Source of the DNA: Aquilaria yunnanensis
Lineage: Eukaryota > Streptophyta > Magnoliopsida > Malvales > Thymelaeaceae
Length of the DNA stretch: 64,000 nt
Direction of reading: 5' to 3'
Assembly (NCBI GenBank): GCA_039654915.1
Contig: CM077597.1
Coordinates: forward strand, 36,864,001 to 36,928,000
The notes beneath the pieces are model-generated. The model was given only the letters and a program-made list of their open reading frames with translations. It was not told the DNA's origin and did no database searches. Each line of letters begins with the position of its first letter. The first letter of the stretch is position 1. Made by a program: the position numbers and the translations under genes. This document shows positions 56,216 to 64,000 of the stretch, one piece after another.

Positions 56216-59200
56216 AGGCAATAAGTTCCAAATCTTCACTGATCATAAAAGTCTCAAATACCTCTTTACTCAAAAAAAGATGAATTTGAGACAGAGAAGA
56301 TGGGCTTGAATACCTCAAAGTTTTTGACTGCAGGAAGAGTACACTAAAGGCAAAGCCAACAAAGTGGCTGATGCTTTGAGTAGAAAATACATAGGTATCT
56401 TAAAGCATGGAGAAGAAGAATCAAATGAATTGAATAGCCTAACTTGTTTCGCTAACAAGTGGCTAGAATAGGAGAAAACCCAATTGAAAGTATTAACCAT
56501 TCAGCCAACTAGGAAAGATGTAATATTGAAGGCACAACAACAGGATGAAGAACTTATTAGAATGTTTGGGCAAAGACATGGAAAGTTATTCCAAGGTTTC
56601 TCTAATAAGCAACGATTACTTTACTTCCAAGACAAAATTTATGTACCCTAAGGCTATGAACTAAGAGAATAAATTCTAAAAGAAGGCCCTTCTAGTAAGA
56701 ATAATGTACATCTTGGTACCAAGAAACTGTACCAAGATCTAGAAGGAGACTTATGGTGGCCAAATATGAAAAGTGAAATCCACACATTTGTGTCCAAATT
56801 TGTTGATGCTAACAAGTAAAAGTTGAGCATTAGAAACCAGGGTGCAAGTTTCAGAGTTTTCCTATACCGAAAAGAATATGAGGATCCATATCTATGGGTT
56901 TCTTGGTAAGCAAACCTGTGACAAATTGAAAGACTGATATAGATCCTGGAAGATATGTTAAGGTGCTATGTGTTGGGCTTTAATGGACAATGGGATCAAC
57001 TCCTACCCTTGATAGAATTCTCCTACAATAGTAGTTATCATTTAGTGATAAGAATGGCACCTTATGAAGCTCTGTATGGGAGGAGGTGTGTTACTCCTCA
57101 CTATTGGCAAGATCCTAAGGATGGAGTTGAAATAGGACCAGAACTGATCCAAGATACCACTAAAAAGATTAAAATAATCCAAGAAAGGATCAAGTCTACT
57201 ATTGATGGAGAGCAAGCCAATGGCAATCAAAAAAGGAGAAGATACTTAGAGTTCCAAGTGGGAGACTATGTGTGGATTGAAGTTTCACCTATGAAAGGTG
57301 TTTCCACCTCACAAAAAGGGGATAATTACAAGTGTGTCATAAAAGGCTTGATCAACACCTCTTTAAAAATGTTCCAAGTTAGTAACTTGGCCCCCAAGAA
57401 AAGCCTCAAGGATTGCTTGTTTATCAAGCAACCTATGGACTTTTTTGTAAGGTTTTAGAAATTTAGGTACTCAATTGCAAAACACTCAAGAAAGAAACTT
57501 GGAGAGTTAGAGGAAGGACATGAATGGTATGAACGTGCTATTGGAGGAAAAAATTGTTCATGGAAGACAAGTTTGGACAAAGGAAACATTGAAGGCATTA
57601 AGGACCTAAATGTCTTAGTGTAAACCTTAAGGTGTTCAAGCTTTTGACTTAAGTCAAAGGTTGGAATTATGGGGTTATCCCCTCATGGAGGAGGCAGCAA
57701 AGACTTAATAAATAGTAAAAAATGTTGGCACATGTGTACCAATGAGTTTAAGACAAAGAAACTATAATTAGTGAGAAGGTGAATGACTTAAAGCAACGTT
57801 AAGCTTGTTAAGTGTGTTTTTTGCACTTAAGCTCATTTAAGGCCATTTAAGTGGCCAAATCACTTATCCCTCTCTCATTTTCATCCTCCTCCAGCCTAAT
57901 AACACATCCGCACTTCCTCCATAGCCACCACACCTTCAAACTTGGAATTGATTGAAATTGAAAGCAAGAAAGGGCAATTGGAAGCTGTTTGGTGCAAAGA
58001 CTTGAGTACATCGGGGATCAAGCTCCAATTTCAGCATACCCATCAATGTAAGGGTTGTCTTGCTCTCATGGGTTGTTTTTTGTATTTTCAAGCAACCATG
58101 GAGCTAGGACTAAGCTTGAAAGATAACCATGAGCTTGATGAACCAAGCTTAGCGAGGGGAGTACATTTATTGAAGGTTTTGTGACCTATTGTCAAGTGCA
58201 CAATGATGGTAGGGAAATGAAGGTTTCTAGAGCCCAAACTTAGTACTAACTACTATTAAAATCCTCCTAAGACCAAGCATTAGCTTGAGGAGAGCTTCCA
58301 TAGTGATTTATTTAAGTTTATTACATGTTATATGGACTAATCTATGGTTATTGTTGCTGCTGCATTTCAAGTGTTTGTTGGTTGTGAATGGCCACTGCAT
58401 TTGGTTGCTATATCTTGTATATATGCATTGTGGTTTTGTGTTTTAGTGTTTTTGGATGCAGGTTTTGATGATGGTCATATTGCCTATTGAATCCAAGTGT
58501 TACCCTTACTAAGTTTCTCAATGAAACTTACTCCCCTTAATTCTGTCATTTCAGGTCTAGCAAAAAGATCTCATTCAAACTAAAATTTTTGGTTCGATTT
58601 TTGATCTGAAATTTCAGGTACATAAACTTCCATATGTCTAGTTATGATCAGGAAATTTTGGTGATTTTAGGAGCACATTTGGTATTTTTAATGGTGGTAC
58701 TTATTGTGTTGTGCAGCAGCTGTCCAGCATCCTGTTTTGGAGTCCATTGTGTCTCAGACACTCCTGTAACTTAGGGAGTGTATTTAGCTGAGTTAAGACC
58801 ATTATGTAGTGCATGTATGCATGTATATGTAGTGTATGTGAAATGGGACAAGTATGTGAACATTTGAGTAATGTTTTGGCTATGTAAGTGATGTGGTGCA
58901 AAGCTGCCTAAGTGTGAATGATGGGCTACTTAATTGTAAATTCTGTTTTAGCCACATATGGTTGTTAAAAGCAAGCAAATGTAATTTATATGTGTAATGG
59001 ATATATATGGGATAGCTTTGGTTGTCTTTCCCCTTGTGAATGAAGTGCTTGCACACTTATGAAATTTTGTATGGGTAAAATGGTCATAAAGTGACCAGAA
59101 TTTTGACTCTACACTTAAAGTTCTATATCTCCCTGTGTAGAAGGAATATGTGTATGAAAATTTTCCCAACCCTAGACAACGTCTAGAGGTTGAACTACGA

Positions 59201-60064
59201 TTTAGAATTTATAAATTTGGATCCCTGTATCCAAAGATATGACGTTTCAAAATTGGATAAGTTACTGTTCACTTCGTCAGAATTTTGTAACCAATTTAAA
59301 AAATCCATAACTTGGTCCATAGGTGGGCTATTGATGTAAAAGGAAATTCCTTGGTTTTCTCTAAGTCTCTACTTGATTAGAATGATACAGTTTATTAGTG
59401 CAAGTTACAGGTGTAGTGGCTAGTCACTAGAACTTAACAAGATTGCCTAATGTGTGGTAGTGAAGATTAAGACTTGTGCTAGTGTTTTTGTTCTTTTTTG
59501 CCATGGTGTGCATGAAATGTGAATATTTGTGTGATGGTTGGATGAATATGCATGTGTTTACATAGTGCCCAAGAGGGCCACTTGGGTATGCACACTAAGG
59601 GTAGTGTTCTGTTGGCCTACAGAACATTACCAATCCTAGGAGTCTAAATGCATAATTTTGGCACCATAATTGGACTACCCCAGAGTGGGTAACAAAAGGA
59701 GTTATGAGTTTTGGGAAGAAAGGAAAGCTAGCCCCTAAATATATTGGACCAATTTCCAAAAGTGGCTAGAATTGGCAATATGGCAGATAAGCTAGAGTTA
59801 CCTTTATAATTGAGCCATATACATGATACTTTTCTTGTCAGTATGCTTAAGAAGTACCTATTTGGCCTACAACAAGCTATACTAGCTTCTGACATGTTAG
59901 TAACTCATAACCTTTCTTATGACGAGGAACTTGTGAAGGTTCTAGCTAAGGATGTGAGAAAGTTTAGGAGTAAGTGGATAAATATGGTGAAGGTCCAACA
60001 GTCCCACCATTCTGAACAACAAGCCACTTGGGAAATAGAGGCTGAAGTGCTCTGAAGGTGCCAA
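56216..60064 (+). pseudogene. Array unit 3: pol segment with integrase-core deletion and a solo LTR
   Basis: RNase H/linker codons at about 56280-56500, then integrase start, then a jump near 56930 from 'aagcaaacctgtgac' to 'aaattgaaagactgatat'. That removes the catalytic core between the two parts (about 250 bp compared with unit 4). The integrase C-terminal part (56955-57293: MLRCYVLGFNGQWDQLLPLI) follows. It is then split by the gypsy solo LTR at 57299-59694 and ends with the chromodomain tail at 59810-60055. Confidence 0.78.
57299..59694 (+). mobile_element. Solo LTR of the 2.4-kb gypsy family, copy 2
   Basis: 2396 bp, TGTTTCCACCTCAC...GTGGGTAACA. Target duplication AAAGG is exact (57294-57298 and 59695-59699), and the empty site 'cctatgaaaggagttatgag' is visible in unit 4 (61396). 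It is collinear with the copy at 32807-35280 and better preserved at its ends. Confidence 0.92.
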
Positions 60065-61769
60065 AGGCAATAAGTTCCAAATCTTTACTGATCATAAAAG
60101 TCTCAAATACCTCTTCACTCAAAAAGAGATGAATCTGAGATGAAGAAGATGGCTTGAATACCTCAAAACTTTTGACTGTAGGATTGAGGTCACTGAAGGC
60201 AAAGCCAACAAAGTGGCTGATGCTTTAAGCAGAAAATACACAGGTATCTTAAAGCATGGAGAAGAAGAATCAAATGAATTAAATAGCCTAACTTGTTTGG
60301 CTAATAAGAGCTAGAGTGGGAGAAAGGCCAATTAAAATTATTAATTTTTTAGCCAACTTGGAAAGATGAAACATTGAAGGCACAACAATAGGATGAAGAA
60401 CTTACTAGAATGTTTTGGCAAAGACATGGAAAGTTATTCCAAGGGGTTCTTTGATAGCCAAGGATTGCTTTACTTCCAAGACAAAATTTATGTACCCTAA
60501 GGGTATGAACAAAGGGAATAAATTCTAAAAGAAGCCCGTTCTAGTAAGATGAACATACATCTTGGTACTATGAAAATGTACCAAGATCTAAAAGAACACA
60601 TCTGGTGGCCAAATATGAAAAGAGAAATCTATACATTTGTGTCCAAATTTGTTAATGCCAACAAAAGGTTGAGCATCAGAAACTAGGGTGCGAGTTGTAG
60701 AGTTTGCCTATACCAAAAAGAAGATGGGGATCCATATCTATGGAGTTCCTGGTAGGCATGCCTATGACAAAAAGAAAGCAAGATACCCTCTGGGTAATTG
60801 TTGGATAGACTTACAAAGTTAGCACACTTTTTGCCTATTAGTCTTGCAGATGTTCTGTGTAGGCCGGCACAGTAGTACATTAGAAAAATAGTGAGATTAC
60901 ATCTCATCCCAGGTGGTATAGTTTTAGATAGAGAGCCAAGATTTGTGTCTAGATTTTGGAAATCACTACATCAGGCACTGGGTTCTCAACTAAAACTGAG
61001 TTCAACTTGCCACTTGAGACTGATGGGCAAACTGAAAGACTAATACAGATCCTGGAAGATATGTTAAGGTACTTTGTGTTAGGCTTTAAAGGAGAATGGG
61101 ATCAACTCCTACCCCTGATAGAATTATCCTACAATAATATTTATCATTTGGTGATAAGAATGGCACTTTATGAAGCTCTATATGGGAGGAGGTGTGTTAC
61201 TCCTCACTGTTGGCAGGATCCTAAGGATGGAGTTGAAATAGGATTAGAACTGATTCAAGATACCACCAAAAAGATCAAAATAATCCAAGAAAGGATCAAG
61301 GCTGCTAATGATAGAGAGCAAGCCAATGGAAATCAAAGAAGGAGAACATACATAAAGTTCCTAGTGGGAGACTATGTGTGGATTAAATTTTCACCTATGA
61401 AAGGAGTTATGAGTTTTGGGAAGAAAGGAATGCTAGCCCCTAAATGTATTAGACCAATTTCCAATAGTGGCTAGAATTGGCGATGTGGCATATAAGTTGG
61501 AGTTACCTTTATAATTGAGTCATATACATGATACTTTTCTCGTCAGTATGCTTAAGAAATACCTATCTCATTTATGACAAGCTATACCATCTTCTGATAT
61601 CTTAGTAACTCCCAACCTCTCTTACAAGGAGGAACTTGTGAAGGTTCTAGCTAAGGATGTGAGAAAGTTTAGGAGTAAGTGGATAAATATGGTGATGGTC
61701 CAATGGTCCCACCATTTTGAAGAACAAGCCATTTGGGAAATAGAGGATGAAGTGCTCTGAAGGTACCAA
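60065..61769 (+). pseudogene. Array unit 4: pol segment, full length
   Basis: The only downstream unit without a large insertion, 1705 bp. It contains the RNase H end, linker, integrase zinc region (decayed), core (60740-61010), C-terminal part (60956-61474: QTERLIQILEDMLRYFVLGF, then MALYEALYGRRCVTPH) and chromodomain tail. It shares with unit 5 a 4-base loss in 'gccaacaaaaggttgagc' and the 'gtgtaggccggcacag' wording, so these two units are closest relatives. Confidence 0.8.
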
Positions 61770-62648
61770 AGGCAATAAGTTCTAAATCTTCACTGATCAT
61801 AAAAGTCTTAAATACCTTTTTACTCAAAAAGAGATGAATCTGAGATGGAGAAGATGGTTTGAATACCTTAAAGTTTTTGATTGTAGAATTGAGTACACTG
61901 AAGGCAAAGCCAACAAAGTGGCTGATGCTTTAAGCAGAAAATGCATAGGTTTCTTAAAGCATGGAGAAGAAGAATCAAATGAATTGAATAGCCTGACTTG
62001 TTTGGCTAACAAGTGGCTAGAGTGGGAGAAAGCCCAATTGAAAGTAGTAACTATTCAGCCAACTTGGGAAGATGAAATATAGAAGGCACAATAACAAGAT
62101 GAAGAACTTACTAGAATGTTTAGGCAAAGATATAGAAAGTTATTCCAAGGGTTCTCTAATAGCCAAGGATTGCTTTACTTCCAAGACAAAATTTATGTAC
62201 CCTAAGGGTATGAACTAAGAGAATAAATTCTAAAAGAAGCCCATTCTAGTAAGATGAACATATATCTTGGTACCATGAAAGTGTACCAAGATGTAAAAGA
62301 ACAAATTTGGTGGCCAAATATGAAAAGAGAAATCTACACATTTGTGTGCAAATTTGTTGAAGCCAACAAAAGGTTGAGCATCAGAAACTAGGGTGCAAGT
62401 TGCAGAGTTTGCCTATACCAAAAAGAAGATGGGGATCCATATCTATGGAGTTCCTGGTAGGCATGCCTATGATAAAAAGAAAGCATGATAGCATCTGGGT
62501 AATTGTGGATAGACTTACGAAGTTAGCACACTTTTTGCCTATTAGTCTTACAGATGTTCTGTGTAGGCCGGCACAGTAATACATTAAAGAAATAGTGAGA
62601 TTACATGGCATCCCAGATGGTATAGTTTTAGATAGAGAGCCAAGATTT
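61770..62648 (+). pseudogene. Array unit 5: pol segment, cut by a copia LTR
   Basis: RNase H/linker codons 61834-62082 ([20 protein letters not shown]) and the start of integrase. It is broken at 62648 by the copia LTR; the interrupted word 'gagagccaagattt' continues 'gtgtctag' in unit 4. The rest of the unit would lie past the window. Confidence 0.8.
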
Positions 62649-64000
62649 TGTTAGTGTTGTGCCCAAAAAGCCAATCATGAGATGATTGTATTTTTGCACA
62701 TTGAGTCATGATATTTTATTGAGGCATTAATCCAGCAATTATGTTTGTTTTTTTGTTTTTTCGTAACATAATAAACATAATTGTAACCCCAGAATAATGA
62801 TATTCTTAAACGTCCCTAGTCTAGTATTATTGTGGAGTGGGTCGCAATAATACATAATGACTAGCATATGTGGAGACTAATATGAGATATGTAGTCTACA
62901 TATGGGTACAAGTTGGAGAACTTGTGTACTGGACCGACCCACCATGAGAACACTTCATGGATCGTTATATGAGTGTCATAAGTGATTCTCATAGTGATCA
63001 TGGTATATGTAGTCCTTCAACCTAAGATCATCAAGGTTCGCTACATGTGAGTCACATACTTTGATACTTTCCTTTGTTGCTCATAACTGAGTGAACTTGA
63101 AGGAGGTCATTGGGTATGTCACATATCATACGGAGGGATTTGTATGATCAAGATGGGATTTGTCCCTCCTATGTAACGGGAGTGATATCTTCGGGCCCTT
63201 TGATAGAGTGAGACTTAGAAAATGCATGGCCATGCTCGGATGAGTTGATATACGATTTCAATGTCATCAGTTTAAGTTAGTCTACTCAGTAATCAAGAAA
63301 CCACAGATTGGGCTATACGAGAGTGACACATTCCATGTCTCGTGCTTAGTCTTGATATCTTCGACAAAGGGACAATGGCATATATCGATGATGATCATAA
63401 AGGTTTAGTCGAATCATCGACAATCTTGTCACTTGGGTAGCAATGATGTGTTGCTAGACACCGCTCATTGCTTATGATCATAAATGTGATTTATGATCAT
63501 TGCCAATGTGGTAAGAGTCTATTGGGTCGCACACATAGAGCTATTTGGATCATTAGAGTGCATGGGCTAATAATTTGGGTTTTTGGTTTCATAATAATTT
63601 CGTATTAATAATGGGCCCAATAGTTAAGCCATTATTAAGCCTAAAATTAAAGCCTAATTGGATTAGGGCTTTGAAACCTATTAGGCCTGGAAGTTGAGTC
63701 TCACTATAAATACAACTTCTAGTGAGAAATTCGCAGGTCTCCTTGCCCTAGCCTCCCAAAAGGACAATTGCACTCTTCTCTTGCAATTCCTTGGAGGACG
63801 CAAGCTAGCACTGCGAGCGCAAGAGAAACGCATCTGCCGGGACGTGGTGGAAGTGTGCTGATCCCAAGAGGCTCGTGTGGATACCATAGAGAGCCTGAAC
63901 ACATCAATTGTTCAGGTTTTGTGATTCGACTCTACAGTTGAGTGAGAGATCTCAACCGAAAATTATGTATGAAAATTTTCGAACACCCGGTTTACCCCGT
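62649..64000 (+). mobile_element. Copia-family LTR, runs off the window
   Basis: TGTTAGTGTTGTGCCC start; 1352 bp are present, and about 65 bp of LTR remain beyond the end. The candidate target duplication is GATTT (62644-62648), which cannot be checked at the right end. It differs from the copia-1 LTRs by many transitions, resembling copia-2. Whether it is a solo LTR or the 5' LTR of a full element cannot be told. Confidence 0.88.

Larger units (their letters stand above)
50454..62648 (+). repeat. Head-to-tail array of a 1.7-kb pol segment (RNase H end - integrase - chromodomain)
   Basis: Five units, each running from the RNase H TDHKSL region to the end of the chromodomain: 50454-52159, 52160-56215, 56216-60064, 60065-61769 and 61770 to at least 62648. 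Every junction has the same form, chromodomain end '...gaggt(a/g)ccaaaggcaataag' running straight into '(t/c)tccaaatcttcactgatc'. Net unit lengths after removing inserts are about 1706, 1681 (after also removing a 974-bp inner duplication), 1448 (integrase core deleted) and 1705 bp; the last is incomplete. All five share the same stop (gaataaattct-type) in the integrase region. Confidence 0.85.

Noticed and set aside
7160..64000. A bacterial-style operon, phage or defence system
   Set aside because: The coding content is plant LTR retrotransposon sequence with tRNA-iMet priming, MITEs and a spliced plant gene; nothing supports a prokaryotic origin.

Overview
This window looks like a repeat-dense, recombination-poor stretch of a flowering-plant nuclear genome. 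It is AT-rich, and apart from the first 1.3 kb I see almost only LTR retrotransposons, their solo LTRs, MITEs and derived repeats. The one recognisable host gene is at the left edge: the last exon of a mitochondrial-type lipoyl synthase (1146-1253), preceded by at least 1.1 kb of intron that carries a MITE. The species cannot be named from this sequence; the gene and the element families fit a eudicot or other angiosperm.

Layout. 1-1.5 kb: 3' end of the lipoyl synthase gene. 1.7-5.1 kb: a second MITE, decayed minus-strand Ty3/gypsy remains of two lineages, and a degenerate tandem repeat of about 78-80 bp. 5.2-30.4 kb: an old minus-strand Ty3/gypsy element of Tat type. Its pol reads right to left, and an extra spliced reading frame runs antisense to pol. 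It has been split twice by the same Ty1/copia family: at 7165-15489 (plus strand, target duplication CTTTT) and at 20282-28451 (minus strand, target duplication TTTAC). 30.4-37.5 kb: a third MITE and a tandem duplication of about 0.54 kb that has been split by two different solo LTRs. 37.5-42.2 kb: minus-strand chromovirus remnant. 42.2-44.1 kb: LTR, primer-binding site and gag of a second Tat-type element. 47.2-64 kb: a dead plus-strand chromovirus whose RNase H-integrase-chromodomain segment (about 1.7 kb) is repeated head to tail at least five times, with solo LTRs and one copia LTR inserted into the repeats.

The copia element at 7165-15489 is the only apparently complete mobile element. 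It has two 1417-bp LTRs differing at about seven positions, a tRNA-iMet primer-binding site, a polypurine tract and one uninterrupted 1323-codon gag-pol frame. Its family accounts for at least five insertions in 64 kb: two full-length elements in opposite orientations, two solo LTRs and one LTR cut by the window end. The four insertions with both ends visible have matching 5-bp target duplications, and every one of the five sits inside an older repeat.

The least ordinary structures are the pol-derived tandem array at 50.4-62.6 kb, whose units share the same stop codon and so were amplified after the gene had died; the antisense spliced frame of the Tat element; and the GC-rich palindromes in the copia leader.
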